The notes under the pieces are model-generated. The model did not search any database. It was not told the origin of the DNA and was given only the letters and a program-made list of their open reading frames with translations. DNA of 64,000 nt from an uncultured Lachnospiraceae bacterium (GTDB taxonomy: Bacteria > Bacillota > Clostridia > Lachnospirales > Lachnospiraceae). The translations under genes were made by a program, and so were the position numbers. This document shows, piece after piece, positions 54,234 to 64,000 of the stretch; within the stretch, counting starts at the first letter, position 1; every line of letters starts with the position of its first letter. Location of the stretch: NCBI GenBank assembly GCA_947588995.1, contig CANPZI010000007.1:62001-126000 (forward strand), written 5' to 3'.

Positions 54234-55118
54234 CTACCTGCTGTGGCCGCCCCCGCCATGGCTGCCTCCGCTGTGGCCGCCTCCCCCGCCGCTGTGACCA
54301 CCGCTGCCGCCGCTGCCGCTCGTCTGTATCTTGTGCTGTGTCACGGATTTGCGCAGGAATCTGTCCTCCCGAACCCGGAATGCCGGCTGCCTGCCCTCCA
54401 CATAAGTGACCGCCGTGACAGTCTTATCGCCGCTTTCGGGCCGCCAGTTGCTCAGGATAAAGAACACCGCCGCTATCATTCCCGCAATCCACGGAATCAG
54501 ACCCGACAGGTTCAGACGGACAATGTGCAGTCCCATCATGTCGTGATAAAAATCATTGACGTAAGTCTTATACGCCCGGTAAGGATTCTTCTCCACATAT
54601 CGGTACACCTGATCCAGCAGATGATCGATATCCGCATCGGCATACTCCGCGTGCGCCCGCCCTGTCGTACAGAGCCAGGTATAGATCCTGCCGTCGTCCT
54701 CCCGGTACCAGTTGTCCACCAGGATCACGCCGTCCCCGTTCGGCCCGTCATAGCCGAAGCCCTTACTCTCATAGAACTCCTCCGCGTATACCCTCACGAA
54801 CTCGTCATAATCCGTATCGGGATCGATCCGCCGCGCATAGTCTTTCAGAGATTCATTCAGGGTAACCAGCACGATATCGCACCCGGTCTGTCTCTCCCGT
54901 CTGGCAATCAGCCGGCGCAGCTTCGCTTCCTCCCTGTCCGTCAGCACGTCCCCATAGTCAAACACACGCTCCTTTTCGGTACATTCCGTGTTCGTCCGCT
55001 CATGGTAAGACAGCGAGGCGAGGAGCATATGCCCGGCGCTCAGAACCCCGAAGAGAAAGAGCACAGCCGCCAGTATGATATACAGCCATTTGAAGTAACG
55101 GAAATACGCTTTCATCAT
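54234..55118 (-). CDS. TPM domain membrane protein with Gly/His-rich C-terminus
   Basis: A 294-residue membrane protein: a first hydrophobic segment (WLYIILAAVLFLFGVLSAG), an extracytoplasmic TPM_phosphatase domain (VFDYGDVLTDREEAKLRRLI, GCDIVLVTLNESL, DGPNGDGVILVDNWY), a second membrane segment (LIPWIAGMIAAVFFIL) and a C-terminal tail HSGGGGGHSGGSHGGGGHSR that is nearly all Gly, His and Ser. The same architecture occurs in YgcG-type proteins; function is not settled. It begins 10 bp after the zinc-ribbon gene and ends the long run from the GH94 genes. Confidence 0.86.
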   Translation of the reverse strand: MMKAYFRYFKWLYIILAAVLFLFGVLSAGHMLLASLSYHERTNTECTEKERVFDYGDVLTDREEAKLRRLIARRERQTGCDIVLVTLNESLKDYARRIDPDTDYDEFVRVYAEEFYESKGFGYDGPNGDGVILVDNWYREDDGRIYTWLCTTGRAHAEYADADIDHLLDQVYRYVEKNPYRAYKTYVNDFYHDMMGLHIVRLNLSGLIPWIAGMIAAVFFILSNWRPESGDKTVTAVTYVEGRQPAFRVREDRFLRKSVTQHKIQTSGSGGSGGHSGGGGGHSGGSHGGGGHSR

Positions 55119-55128
55119 CGCACCTCTC

Positions 55129-56112
55129 TCACAAAATCTCCAGGAAATTCAGCGCCAGTCTGCAGATTGCCGCCACAATCACAAACACGGACGCCCCGTA
55201 GGCAAGCACCTTGCCCCGCGAGACAGGCGTCGTCCCGACCACCTTGCCCGTCTGTCCATTGATATGGAACGCATAGGTCTTGCCGCGATAGCGGTACAGG
55301 TACTGCCACACGGGCATAAGCGCGTAGTGGACGCCGTCAGCGTGCATCTCCAGCTTCCTGTCAAGCGTCCGCATGCCGGTATACCCCTGCAGGGAGCCGC
55401 GCAGCAGCTCCTCCGAGGCTTCCCTGGCCTTGGCTTTCGCCCTCTCTTCCAGTTCCCGCGCATCCTGATTGTAGATTTCCCCATAAAATCCGGACATATA
55501 TTTCGGCGCGTAGTCTGTGAGCGCCCCGTAATCATACGGCTCCATCAAGTCCATGACGCCGTCCGCCAGCTCATAGGAAGCATCCGCGGGTATCCTGTCA
55601 AAATCCACATCCATCTGCCGTATCACTTCATAATAGGAAGTCTCCACATACTCGGTGTCGCCGCTTGTCCAGCTTCGCACCACCGTACCCTCGCCCGCAA
55701 AGTCATAGTGCGCCTGATAGTCATAGAGCCAGAAAGGCACATACCGCCCCTCCATCTTTTCCAGGCTTTTGGTTGACATAAAATCTGTCGGTGTGAAAAG
55801 CCTCCGCCCGAACTCTCTCTCCATCGCCTCCACGGCGCTGTCCTTGTTCAGGCAGAAAGGCAGGATCCAGCACGGCTCATATTCGCCCTCCACACGCTCA
55901 TTGAACACCAGATAACTGCCGCAGTGTTCACAGCGGCCCGAAGAGGCATACTGCCGCACCGCAAGCGGCGCGCCGCAGACAGCGCACTGTGTAAGCGACC
56001 CGCCCTGCACCGCATCCTCGCTGTCCAGACTTTCACAGTGAGGACAGTACATATGTCCGCGCGACGGCTCATACACGACATTGCCGCCACAGTTTTTACA
56101 TTTAAATACCAT
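55129..56112 (-). CDS. zinc-ribbon protein with C-terminal membrane anchor
   Basis: A 327-residue protein with three N-terminal zinc-ribbon modules in the first 75 residues: FKCKNCGG with YCPHCES, TQCAVCG, and GRCEHCGSYLVF. A central domain of about 180 residues (CWILPFCLNKDSAVEAMERE, EGRYVPFWLYDYQAHYDF) and a Lys/Arg/Glu helical stretch follow, with a membrane segment at the very end (GASVFVIVAAICRLALNFL). The pattern is seen in TFIIB-type zinc-ribbon-like proteins that pair with TPM or SPFH proteins; function unknown. It overlaps no neighbour but is only 10 bp from the TPM gene, suggesting a joint membrane function. Confidence 0.8.
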   Translation of the reverse strand: MVFKCKNCGGNVVYEPSRGHMYCPHCESLDSEDAVQGGSLTQCAVCGAPLAVRQYASSGRCEHCGSYLVFNERVEGEYEPCWILPFCLNKDSAVEAMEREFGRRLFTPTDFMSTKSLEKMEGRYVPFWLYDYQAHYDFAGEGTVVRSWTSGDTEYVETSYYEVIRQMDVDFDRIPADASYELADGVMDLMEPYDYGALTDYAPKYMSGFYGEIYNQDARELEERAKAKAREASEELLRGSLQGYTGMRTLDRKLEMHADGVHYALMPVWQYLYRYRGKTYAFHINGQTGKVVGTTPVSRGKVLAYGASVFVIVAAICRLALNFLEIL

Positions 56113-56146
56113 TTTTCATCCTCATTTTGAAGCGTTCGTCGCTCCT

Positions 56147-57553
56147 CTATTCCTGCCCGTCCCAGCAATAAGTACACAGCCTGCACCTGTCGATGCCGAC
56201 AGAGGCAATCATATCGTCCAGGCGGTGATAGCGCAGGGACGTAAAATTCAGCTTTTCCCTGATCTTTTCCAGCATTTCCCGATACTCTGTGCTGTCGGGA
56301 TCCGCATAGACATGCAGATTCGGATATTTATTCTCCCCCTCCATCTCCCGGATCACACGTCTGGCGATCAGTTCCATCTCGGAGGTGGAACGCGAGAAAT
56401 TCAGGTACTTACAGCCAAACAGAAGCGGCGGACAGGCCGGTCTGATATGTACCTCCCTCGCCCCGCTCCGATAGAGGAACTCCGTCGTCTCCCGAAGCTG
56501 TGTGCCCCGCACGATGGAGTCGTCGATGAGCAGCAGGCTCCTGCCCTTGATCAGATCATGCACGGGAAGCAGTTTCATTCTGGCGATCAGATCCCGCCTG
56601 CTCTGTATGGTAGGCATGAAAGAGCGCGGCCACGTAGGGGTGTACTTGATAAACGGCCTGGAGAAAGGAATGCCGGATTCGTTGGCGTAACCGATGGCAT
56701 GAGCCGTCCCCGAATCGGGAACTCCCGCCACGATATCCGGCCGGACATCATCGCGCTTCGCCAGCATCGCGCCGCAGCGGTAACGCATCTGTTCCACGCT
56801 GATTCCCTCGTAGGAAGACGACGGATAGCCATAATAGATCCACAGGAAAGTGCAGATCTTCATCTCCTTGCCCGGCGCGGCCAGGGACTGCACTCCCTCC
56901 GGCGTGATCACCGCAATCTCACCGGGACCCAGCTCCCTAAACGGCTCATATCCCAGATTCAGATAGGCAAAGCTCTCAAAAGAGACGCAGAAAGCTTCCT
57001 CTTTCCTGCCGAGCGTCACCGGCGTGCGCCCGTATCTGTCCCGCGCCGCATAAATTCCCCTGGGCGTCATCAGCAGCATCGTCATGGAGCCGTCGATCAG
57101 CTCCTGGGCATAGCGCAGCCCCTCAATCAGGTTGTCCCGCTGGTTGATGAGCGCCGCCACCAGTTCCGTGGCATTGATGTCTCCGCCGCTCATCTCCAGG
57201 AAATGCCCATGCCCGCTGCGGAAAAATTCCTCCACAATCTCGTCCTTATTATTGATTCTGCCCACCGTAGTGATGGCGTAGGTGCCGTGATGAGAGCGGA
57301 CAATCAGCGGCTGCGGCTCATAGTCGGAGATGCAGCCGATACCGAGACAGCCGTGCATCGTGTTTGCGTCCTTGTCAAACTTAGTCCGAAAAGGAGCATT
57401 CTCGATATTGTGAATCGCCCTGTCAAACCCCTGCTCTTCGCTGTAAACCGCCATACCCGCACGGCGTGTCCCCAGATGGGAGTGATAATCTGTCCCAAAA
57501 TAAAGATCAAACACACAATCGCTCTTCGATGCCACTCCAAAAAAACCGCCCAT
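56147..57553 (-). CDS. amidophosphoribosyltransferase-like protein lacking the catalytic N-terminal Cys
   Basis: A 468-residue PurF homologue. The phosphoribosyltransferase half keeps the PRPP loop LLLIDDSIVRGTQL and the FSRPFIKYTPTWPRSF block; the C-terminal cysteines (ACPPLLFGC, CRLCTYC) fit an iron-sulfur cluster. The glutaminase half keeps YHSHLGTRRAGM and GRINNKDE, but the protein starts MGGFFG where PurF has Met-Cys-Gly; no Cys is available at position 1 for glutamine hydrolysis. ATG 57553 follows GGAGGGACAG. It may use ammonia, another donor or be regulatory. It follows a degenerate GGDEF gene by 34 bp and is far from purC. No symbol is given because activity as PurF is doubtful. Confidence 0.85.
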   Translation of the reverse strand: MGGFFGVASKSDCVFDLYFGTDYHSHLGTRRAGMAVYSEEQGFDRAIHNIENAPFRTKFDKDANTMHGCLGIGCISDYEPQPLIVRSHHGTYAITTVGRINNKDEIVEEFFRSGHGHFLEMSGGDINATELVAALINQRDNLIEGLRYAQELIDGSMTMLLMTPRGIYAARDRYGRTPVTLGRKEEAFCVSFESFAYLNLGYEPFRELGPGEIAVITPEGVQSLAAPGKEMKICTFLWIYYGYPSSSYEGISVEQMRYRCGAMLAKRDDVRPDIVAGVPDSGTAHAIGYANESGIPFSRPFIKYTPTWPRSFMPTIQSRRDLIARMKLLPVHDLIKGRSLLLIDDSIVRGTQLRETTEFLYRSGAREVHIRPACPPLLFGCKYLNFSRSTSEMELIARRVIREMEGENKYPNLHVYADPDSTEYREMLEKIREKLNFTSLRYHRLDDMIASVGIDRCRLCTYCWDGQE

Positions 57554-57587
57554 AGCTGTCCCTCCGTCCTCTCCTCGCACGCGGCGG

Positions 57588-58211
57588 CTACAGCGCCGCC
57601 TCAAACCCGCAGTTTCCGTTGTCTTTGACCTGTCTCAGCGCCTGACGCGCCCTGTCATGGATGCTCTTCACATCATCGCCGGCCCTGCCGAACGCCGCGC
57701 CCGCGCTGACAGACGCCGGCGGCATCTCTCCCGACGGATGTAAGAGCCTGTCGTTGACGATACCGATCCCCCGCCCGATCTCACCCGCGCGTCCGGCGGA
57801 TACCGTAGGCAGCCACAGAGCATACCTGCCGCCCCCGAAACTGCCGGCACAGACATATTCACCGAATATATCCCGGATCACATCCCCGGCATACCCGATG
57901 ACGGCGTCCCCCGCTTCACGCCCGTAGACGGCATTGATCTCCCTGCACCGGTCCACATCGCACAAGAGCAGACAGCCGCCGGTTCGTCCTCCCTTAAGAC
58001 TGTCCGCGACCACGCGCTCAAAAGCGCGCCTGTCGAGCGTCCGAAAATGCCCGGCCTCCCCGGCCGTCTCTTCCCGGTATCCCGCGTCCGCGCTTCCCGC
58101 CTCCCGCGGCCCGGCTGCCGCAGCGTCCGACGGCTCCGCGGCGGGATTATCTCCCCGCCGTCTTCTTTTGGTCAGCCCGCGATACCATCGCGGTATCATA
58201 CTTTCTCTCAT
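57588..58211 (-). CDS. degenerate GGDEF domain protein
   Basis: A 207-residue soluble protein. After a basic/disordered N-terminus of about 55 residues comes a GGDEF-like domain: CDVDRCREINAVYGREAGDAV matches the substrate-binding half, but the signature reads SFGGGRYALWL instead of GGDEF, losing the metal-binding and catalytic acidic residues. It is thus unlikely to make c-di-GMP and may bind GTP or partners. ATG 58211 has AAGAGGGTT upstream. It lies 30 bp after the GH94 gene and 34 bp before the PurF-like gene. Confidence 0.8.
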   Translation of the reverse strand: MRESMIPRWYRGLTKRRRRGDNPAAEPSDAAAAGPREAGSADAGYREETAGEAGHFRTLDRRAFERVVADSLKGGRTGGCLLLCDVDRCREINAVYGREAGDAVIGYAGDVIRDIFGEYVCAGSFGGGRYALWLPTVSAGRAGEIGRGIGIVNDRLLHPSGEMPPASVSAGAAFGRAGDDVKSIHDRARQALRQVKDNGNCGFEAAL

Positions 58212-58241
58212 AACCCTCTTACTTTGTCAAATACGGCAGCC

Positions 58242-61200
58242 TCAACCGAGCGTCACGTCGATCCGCTCCACGGCGCCGTCCCGCACATCCCGCGCCGCCT
58301 GTCCCGCAATCTCTTCGCCGTCCGCGCTCTCTTCTCTTCCGTCGCGGTAACGCAGCCTGTACGACGCAATACGGTATTCGCCGGGAATGTAATCCCTCTT
58401 TTCGCCCAAGTGGTAAACGACTCTCGTGTCCCCCAGAAGCACAGCCTCCACCGTACCGTTCTCCTCGAGCAGATAAGACGGCAGCGCCGGCTCCAGCCCC
58501 AGACGCAGTTCGCCGTCCCGCACCCGAAAAGGCTGCCTGCCGAACATCATGATAATCCACATATTGAGAAATTCCACCGTGGAGCCGCTCAGCCGCGCCA
58601 CAAAGCCCTTGCCGTGCAGCTTTTCGTTAGGATTTCGGCTGCTGGCGATAAAGGAGGAATTCTCATAGATACTCCTGCCGTATGTCTCCCTGTCCAGAAA
58701 AGGAATCGCGGCCTTATGGAAATCCTCAAAAAATTCCCGGTACATCTCCGACTTTAACAGTTCCAGAAGATACTTGTACTCCATGTGCAGCCAGATCGAT
58801 TCATTCTCCAGCCAGCCCGGTGTGAAAGCCCTGGCGCGCCCCAGCTCAAAAGAGGCTTTCTCCAGGGAGGCGTTGACCTTGTACATGGACAGCCTGCCGT
58901 CGTAGAGATCACTCCCTCTGACCTGCTCATACAGTCCGCGCTTCTTTGACATCGACTGATCCAGCTTCAGATACCGCACGGGCCCCTCCAGGAAAAGAGG
59001 AATCCCGCACACCTGAAAATCGAGCGGCATAATGCCGTCCTCACGCTCCTCGTAATCCGTCACCTCGTAGCTAAAGTAAGTAGGACAGATGCCTCCGCTC
59101 ATGGCGCACGCTTTCTCAATACCGCGCAGCACGATCTCATGCCACTGAGTCAGTATGCCGATGAGCTCTTCGGACATAAAAGTATCTGTCTCGCCGCTCA
59201 TCCCCGCATAGACTGTCTCTCTGTATGCCTCCTTGGCATCGTTGATCCTGTTCCAGAACGACATAACTTTCTGCTGCGTCATCAGCGCTTTCTTCTCCTG
59301 CGCCGCAATCTGCGCCGCCTGTCTGATGAAGCCCGCCGGCTCCGCGAGGATCTCCACCTTTCCCGGATGCCGCTTCAGAGCGCCTATGGTGTACTCCAGA
59401 TTTCTGGCCAGCTCGCAGCTCTCCGCCACGGAGGAACCGAAAAGCCCCGGCAGACCGTTCAGCGCGTCATACCAGCCCGGCTTGCCGCCCTCCATCTCCA
59501 CGCCCATACCGTAAGCGTCCAGCGCGGCAAACTTCGTGACGGACAAAAGCAATAGCTTCTCCATCAGCGTGACATACAGCACATCGCCCTCTCCCTGTCC
59601 GGCGCAGACCAGACTGCCGTCCGGCACATCCAGCTCCTCGACGGCGCCGTACTGGCGGATTCCCTTGTCGGTCTTCACGCAGCGCGCGGTGCGCTTTTTC
59701 ACCGCGGCCTGCGGCCTGTAATAGCTGTAGGCTTTCTCGTAGAGCAGTTCCTCCTCTTTCTCCGGATAGACGGAGAGATAGCTTTCCAGCAAATCCAGAT
59801 TATAAGTCCAGTGATCCGACCAGTAACCCTCTCCGAATCTGCCGTTCACGACGCCGTCCGCCGCCTCCATAACCTGTGCGAACAGCCTCTCCGTCTCTTC
59901 CGGCCGTCTGTCCGGCACATCCAGCTCCCGATACAGCATCCCCGGCGTGAACGGTTTCGCCAGCTTCCCGCGCAGCCGCTCTCTCATCTCCTCGCTTTCC
60001 CCGGCAAAGATAGCGTCCGCTTTTCGCTCTTCCAGACGGTAGGTGACTTTCTCCACGCCCAGCGGATTGTAGCCGTCCGGCTGGATCAGGCTGTAAAAAG
60101 TATGGATACTCTCGCGTCCCGTAAAAGGGGCAAAGAAGACGTCGCACCTGCGGTTCTGGTTCACATCGCGGAAATTGCCGTTTCCCTGGGAATAGAACTC
60201 CGGCAGCATACTGAAATAGTTGTAGTCCCTCTCCAGATCGCCGTGCTTTCGGGAATAGACATAGAACACTTTCTCCCCCGGCAGTCTGATGGGATAGCCG
60301 CCCCGCAGCACATTGTCCATGTAGGTGTACTCACAGTAGGCGTCAAAATCCTCGTTGGCCGTCGTCGTGCGGATATGGCGGCAAAGCTCGTGCACCAGCT
60401 CATCGGCGCGCGCCTTTTTCTGCTCAAAATAGGTATCGTCGAGCTTCCTGTCCGCAAAGGCAAGCAGGAGTTCTTTGTTCTCCACCTGCCCGATCAGCTC
60501 GTAGATCGTCACACTCTCCCCCGCCTGCAGCACAGTCTCCGTCCCATAGAAGCTGCAGGGGAAGACATTCTGACGCACCTGCGTCATCTGTTCCAACTCT
60601 TTCAGGCCATGCCCGATAAACCCGACAGGGCGCTCCAGGGATAAATCGTAGGAGAATACCACCTCAGGGTCGGTGATCGCGTACAGCGGCGTGCCGTCCC
60701 CCAGCACCCCGACGGAAAAATTGCCGCCGGTGACCTCCGTCACCGCCGCGGAGTCCACCGTGCTCGCCCGCACGCGCATGAAAGGGTGGCCGCCCACATC
60801 CTCCACCTGCATCCAGGCTTTCATCGTCTGCCCCATCATCTTGATGCTCTCCATATCAATTCCATAGGGGATGCAGGCCGGCATACCGTCGAGGATTTCC
60901 AAAGCGGCCGGCTTATCCTGCGTATTCGTGATACACACCCTGCGCACCAGCGCGCCGATCTTCTCATCCGGCAATGTATAGTAGCTGACGGATGTGCGGA
61001 TTCCCTCGCCGCCGTTGTCTTCCTCGATGGCCAGGCCGTTCATGGAGATTTCCATCGTGTGCGGTATCTCCTCGTCCCGAAAAGGCTCGAACACCCTGCC
61101 GTCTTTCTTGACGAATGTCCGAAAACCTGTCTTCTTCACGGTCTGATAGGCCTGATGCGCCGGCGAAAACTCCATGATCGCGTGATCCTTGTTCTCCACG

Positions 61201-61346
61201 CCAAAGCAGGCGACGCACTGTCCGCGGTTTACATAATAACACCAAATCGGGATGCCCCGAATCCCGCTGATTCCCGGCAGAAAACTGGCGAACGCCGATT
61301 TCCTGCCGTAATTCTCCAATCGATACACTGTCTCTTTCTCTCCCAT
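58242..61346 (-). CDS. GH94-family glycoside phosphorylase-like protein, large form
   Basis: A 1034-residue protein. The N-terminal 350 residues form beta-sandwich-like sequence ([39 protein letters not shown]); the middle has [20 protein letters not shown] and [18 protein letters not shown], which looks like the catalytic (alpha/alpha)6 barrel region of large GH94 phosphorylases such as 1,2-beta-oligoglucan phosphorylase. The family splits beta-glucosides with phosphate, saving ATP. Exact substrate is not decided. ATG 61346 with GGAGG upstream is preferred to earlier starts. It follows a second GH94-type gene by 46 bp. Confidence 0.75.
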   Translation of the reverse strand: MGEKETVYRLENYGRKSAFASFLPGISGIRGIPIWCYYVNRGQCVACFGVENKDHAIMEFSPAHQAYQTVKKTGFRTFVKKDGRVFEPFRDEEIPHTMEISMNGLAIEEDNGGEGIRTSVSYYTLPDEKIGALVRRVCITNTQDKPAALEILDGMPACIPYGIDMESIKMMGQTMKAWMQVEDVGGHPFMRVRASTVDSAAVTEVTGGNFSVGVLGDGTPLYAITDPEVVFSYDLSLERPVGFIGHGLKELEQMTQVRQNVFPCSFYGTETVLQAGESVTIYELIGQVENKELLLAFADRKLDDTYFEQKKARADELVHELCRHIRTTTANEDFDAYCEYTYMDNVLRGGYPIRLPGEKVFYVYSRKHGDLERDYNYFSMLPEFYSQGNGNFRDVNQNRRCDVFFAPFTGRESIHTFYSLIQPDGYNPLGVEKVTYRLEERKADAIFAGESEEMRERLRGKLAKPFTPGMLYRELDVPDRRPEETERLFAQVMEAADGVVNGRFGEGYWSDHWTYNLDLLESYLSVYPEKEEELLYEKAYSYYRPQAAVKKRTARCVKTDKGIRQYGAVEELDVPDGSLVCAGQGEGDVLYVTLMEKLLLLSVTKFAALDAYGMGVEMEGGKPGWYDALNGLPGLFGSSVAESCELARNLEYTIGALKRHPGKVEILAEPAGFIRQAAQIAAQEKKALMTQQKVMSFWNRINDAKEAYRETVYAGMSGETDTFMSEELIGILTQWHEIVLRGIEKACAMSGGICPTYFSYEVTDYEEREDGIMPLDFQVCGIPLFLEGPVRYLKLDQSMSKKRGLYEQVRGSDLYDGRLSMYKVNASLEKASFELGRARAFTPGWLENESIWLHMEYKYLLELLKSEMYREFFEDFHKAAIPFLDRETYGRSIYENSSFIASSRNPNEKLHGKGFVARLSGSTVEFLNMWIIMMFGRQPFRVRDGELRLGLEPALPSYLLEENGTVEAVLLGDTRVVYHLGEKRDYIPGEYRIASYRLRYRDGREESADGEEIAGQAARDVRDGAVERIDVTLG

Positions 61347-61392
61347 GCCAACCTCCGTTTCCTGATCCATCCGTTTTCGCAAACTCTTCGTA

Positions 61393-64000
61393 TCACATCG
61401 CGTCCCCGCGCAGCGCCACCCTGACTTCATGCGTCCTGTCCCCGGGCAGCGCCCCGATATGTTCCAGCGGAATCCTCACGCAGTCCGCGCCCGCCTCCAG
61501 CACTTTCCCGTCCAGGGACACACTCCCGATCCGATAGGCGCCATACTCTTTATCCTGTTCGTTGACATACACGACATGCCATCTTCTCCCGCCGAAGTTC
61601 AGGGTGAGTCCGGCCTCTCCGTCCTTAAACTGCTCCCGCAGAAGTCTGGGAGCCAGCACCAGATCGCCGCACTCTCCCCGCACGCCGAACATCTCCGTAA
61701 TCACCGTCAGCATCAGCCAGCTGGCCGCGCCCGTCAGATAATGGTACATCCCCCTGCCTCTATCGTTGAAATACTCGGGAATCCCCGGATAGATCCGGCT
61801 GACCTCAAAGTTCACCGCCTGCTCGTACAGCGTCCCAAGCGCCTTCCAGCCCTCTTTCGCAAAGCCGCGCCTGTAGAGAGCGTTGCCGTACATCGTGGTC
61901 ATGTGGGAGAAAACCGCGCCGTTCTCCTTGTGGCCGTAAGCAAAGCCGAACATCCTGCCCAGATCCGTCTTCAGTTCACCAAAATCCGTATTCAAGCGAT
62001 AGCCGCCGATTTTCTGCTCATACAGATATCTGTCCGCGGCCCTGACGATCTGCGCCGTCTGTTCGTCCGTCGCCGTGCCGGACATCACGGCAAACACCTG
62101 CCCTGTGAGCATCATGCGCGCACCGTCCGCCGTCAGGCCCTCGCACTGACGCCCGTTGTCGTCGTAATAACTGTTGAACCAGCCGCAGCCTTCGCCGTCA
62201 ATCCATTCCGTCCTGCGGATGTGCTCCCTGATCCACGCCGCTTTCTCCCGCAGACTCTCCTGCACCATAGCGCTGTCAAGGCGCACTTTCTTTCCCGAAA
62301 CCCTGTGGAAGCAACTGTCGCAATACTTTGCCAGAAGTTCCTTTTTCTCTTCTATATTCTCATACAACGCCGTGCCCGCCGCAAAAAGCGGCTCCGCCTC
62401 CGCGAGAACCTCCACCGCGTCCATGTGCTCCCGCTCACACAAAAGCCCGATCAGTTCGGCCAGAATCTCCAGATTATCCGCGTAGGCCGCGGTGAATGCC
62501 ACACTTTCTCCTCTCTCCTGCGCCATGTCCAGCGCGTCGTTCCAGTCCGCGCCCCGCAGCCGCATGTGATTGTGCTCGCCCACCTCGTAGAAAACCGTCA
62601 GGTTCTGCACGAGGATATGCTCCAGAATCGTGCCGCTGTAACGCGCGCCGTCCGCCGTCTTCAGGACGGGATCGCCGTCGGGCTCCCATTCCTCATCGAT
62701 GCGGGTGCCCCGCGCCTCCTGCTTATCCTTGAAATAGGTATTCTCTTTTAACAGGATCGACAGATCTCCCGTCTGGTCGATATACAGCCTGGTGGTCATC
62801 AGCGGCCAGAGGCCGTGGTCCATCCATACTCTGGTGATGTTGTTCCTGTCCGCAATGAACTCACCCTGCCCGCTGCCGATGATCGTCGCGTTGCTGCCGT
62901 CAATACGCACCCCGCCGTAGTTGTCGATCAGCATCTGGCCGACATTGTCGGGGTCCATGATCAGCAGCGCCAGACAGTCCTGCCACAGATCGCGCCAGCC
63001 CCGGCCGCCCTTGCCGTAGTCGTGATGGGGCAGGAAAGAACAGCCGTAGATCCTGCGCAGCATCGGCTGGAAACTCACCCAATACATAAAGTTGTCAAAG
63101 CGGGCGTCCGCCGTCTCATAGGAGACGTTGATCCTGTCTGTCCAGCAGCGTTTCGTCTCGTCGAGGGCCCGAAGCACCGCGGCGTCGTCCGCATACTGCG
63201 CGAGCATGGCGTCAATCTGCTCCCGCTCATCCGCCAGACCGATAAATATCGTATAACTCCTGCTCTCCTGCGGCTGCAGGGTCACTTCCGAGAAGCGCAG
63301 CGCGCCCACGATCTCATAGCCGTCATAACACTTCCCGGCTGCATCGTAGGGAAGATGCCGGAAAACACTCTCCGGCTGCTCGAAACTGCCTCCCTCGCCG
63401 ATATAGTCTTCAACCACGGGCATAAATCCGGCCGGAGCCGCACCGTCCTGCTCCATGCCGCACACATAATAGGTGATGTGATTGCGCTGATGCCCGCGCT
63501 CGTCAAAGGACAGCGTCGGTGTGACAAGCACCCCCTTTTCCGTCGTCCGCGCTCTGTGCAGCAGGGAAGTCACATGCCTGTGATCCCGCAGATTATCCGC
63601 GCTCCTGCCGTACAGCGGCACCGCTGCCGTGGGCGTCAGGGTAATCGGCCCCCTGTTCTCATTGATCAGCTCCACACGCATGATCTCCACAGCGTACGCC
63701 GACGCCGGCACGAAAGAAGTGATGCGCGAGCATACGCCGCAGGCCGCCTCCCGGCGCTCGATCTGCTGCCACATCGGCCCCGCCGTGAGCACGCTGTCCG
63801 CCTGCCTGTCCGCAAAACGCATCGCCTCCGCCTGCGCCGACACGCCCGTTGCCGAATAACAGTCTCCGTTCCTGAGCCGGAACCAGAAATTTCTCGTGGA
63901 CTTATTGTTGTGCAGCTCCTCCGCACTGACCGGCTGCAGAACAAACTCGTTCTGGCCGCGTTTTAGGTCTCCGCCCAGCCTCGGCGTGACCGCCCCTTTC
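61393..64000 (-). CDS. GH94 family glycoside phosphorylase, partial at window edge
   Basis: At least 868 residues are present; the reading frame is open to the edge, beyond the ORF track start at 63843 (which is an internal GTG). The edge region reads [20 protein letters not shown]. The catalytic barrel shows [19 protein letters not shown], the general acid in [15 protein letters not shown], and [14 protein letters not shown] near the phosphate site, typical of cellobiose/chitobiose-type phosphorylases of GH94. Substrate is likely a beta-glucan-derived disaccharide or oligosaccharide, not determined. The other GH94-like gene follows in the same operon. Confidence 0.85.
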   Translation of the reverse strand, partial: KGAVTPRLGGDLKRGQNEFVLQPVSAEELHNNKSTRNFWFRLRNGDCYSATGVSAQAEAMRFADRQADSVLTAGPMWQQIERREAACGVCSRITSFVPASAYAVEIMRVELINENRGPITLTPTAAVPLYGRSADNLRDHRHVTSLLHRARTTEKGVLVTPTLSFDERGHQRNHITYYVCGMEQDGAAPAGFMPVVEDYIGEGGSFEQPESVFRHLPYDAAGKCYDGYEIVGALRFSEVTLQPQESRSYTIFIGLADEREQIDAMLAQYADDAAVLRALDETKRCWTDRINVSYETADARFDNFMYWVSFQPMLRRIYGCSFLPHHDYGKGGRGWRDLWQDCLALLIMDPDNVGQMLIDNYGGVRIDGSNATIIGSGQGEFIADRNNITRVWMDHGLWPLMTTRLYIDQTGDLSILLKENTYFKDKQEARGTRIDEEWEPDGDPVLKTADGARYSGTILEHILVQNLTVFYEVGEHNHMRLRGADWNDALDMAQERGESVAFTAAYADNLEILAELIGLLCEREHMDAVEVLAEAEPLFAAGTALYENIEEKKELLAKYCDSCFHRVSGKKVRLDSAMVQESLREKAAWIREHIRRTEWIDGEGCGWFNSYYDDNGRQCEGLTADGARMMLTGQVFAVMSGTATDEQTAQIVRAADRYLYEQKIGGYRLNTDFGELKTDLGRMFGFAYGHKENGAVFSHMTTMYGNALYRRGFAKEGWKALGTLYEQAVNFEVSRIYPGIPEYFNDRGRGMYHYLTGAASWLMLTVITEMFGVRGECGDLVLAPRLLREQFKDGEAGLTLNFGGRRWHVVYVNEQDKEYGAYRIGSVSLDGKVLEAGADCVRIPLEHIGALPGDRTHEVRVALRGDAM

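Noticed and set aside
63843-63843. GTG start of the edge GH94 gene as given by the ORF track
   Set aside because: The frame stays open to the window edge with family-like sequence upstream ([19 protein letters not shown]), so the gene is longer and cut by the edge.

Overview
The window looks like a chromosomal segment of a GC-rich, endospore-forming member of the Clostridia, most likely Lachnospiraceae. Grounds: the rpsT / gpr-spoIIP-lepA-hemW arrangement of spore-forming Firmicutes, a SigK-type sporulation sigma factor, coaX rather than coaA-type pantothenate kinase, near-consensus sigma-A promoters and purine-rich ribosome binding sites. The taxon is inferred from gene content and protein style, not from a search. 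Nearly all genes lie on the minus strand; exceptions are purC, an XRE regulator, argG with a DUF1294 gene, a DUF5721 gene, hicAB and rpsT. I see no tRNA, rRNA, CRISPR array or intact insertion sequence.

Layout. 1-7.1 kb: housekeeping (cysE-cysS, ispF, a MATE exporter, coaBC, coaX, an ECF S component probably for pantothenate, purC). 7.1-12.5 kb: a degenerate-GGDEF/EAL protein followed by a 7TM hybrid histidine kinase. 12.6-13.6 kb: a frameshifted Rpn-type gene. 13.9-18.6 kb: two polytopic GT-C-like membrane proteins with an SH3 protein between them, then a secreted Ser/Asp-rich protein divergent from an XRE regulator across a dyad-rich control region. 19.2-20.5 kb: an AAA/DUF4143 ATPase lying between comEC and a 67-bp relic copy of comEC. 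20.7-26.9 kb: a continuous run comEA, response regulator, histidine kinase, GerM lipoprotein, comEC. 27.0-34.7 kb: a YdcZ-type transporter, an orphan solute-binding protein, argD, argB, argJ, a GNAT acetyltransferase and divergent argG. 34.8-36.9 kb: DUF1294, DegV, and a DUF5721 gene with a leader of three 75-bp repeats. 37.0-39.0 kb: an ECF sigma / anti-sigma / two LiaF-like membrane protein operon. 39.1-47.9 kb: pilB, dprA, comM, an AT-rich hicAB island with a 192-bp tandem repeat, pilT, a degenerate HD-GYP gene and sigK. 48.2-54.1 kb: hemW, lepA, spoIIP, gpr, rpsT. 54.2-64 kb: TPM, zinc-ribbon, PurF-like and degenerate GGDEF proteins downstream of two GH94 phosphorylase-family genes, the second cut by the window edge.

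Working together. The strongest theme is natural transformation and type IV pilus function: comEA, comEC, dprA, comM, pilB and pilT all occur in one 27-kb stretch, with a WalRK-like two-component system and a GerM lipoprotein inside the comEA-comEC run and sigK leading the HD-GYP/pilT genes. No pilin genes are present. The most unusual local signals are the inverted-repeat promoter and structured leader of comM, the ECF sigma gene without a canonical start, the PurF-like protein lacking its N-terminal nucleophile cysteine, the comEC relic, and three families of local repeats.
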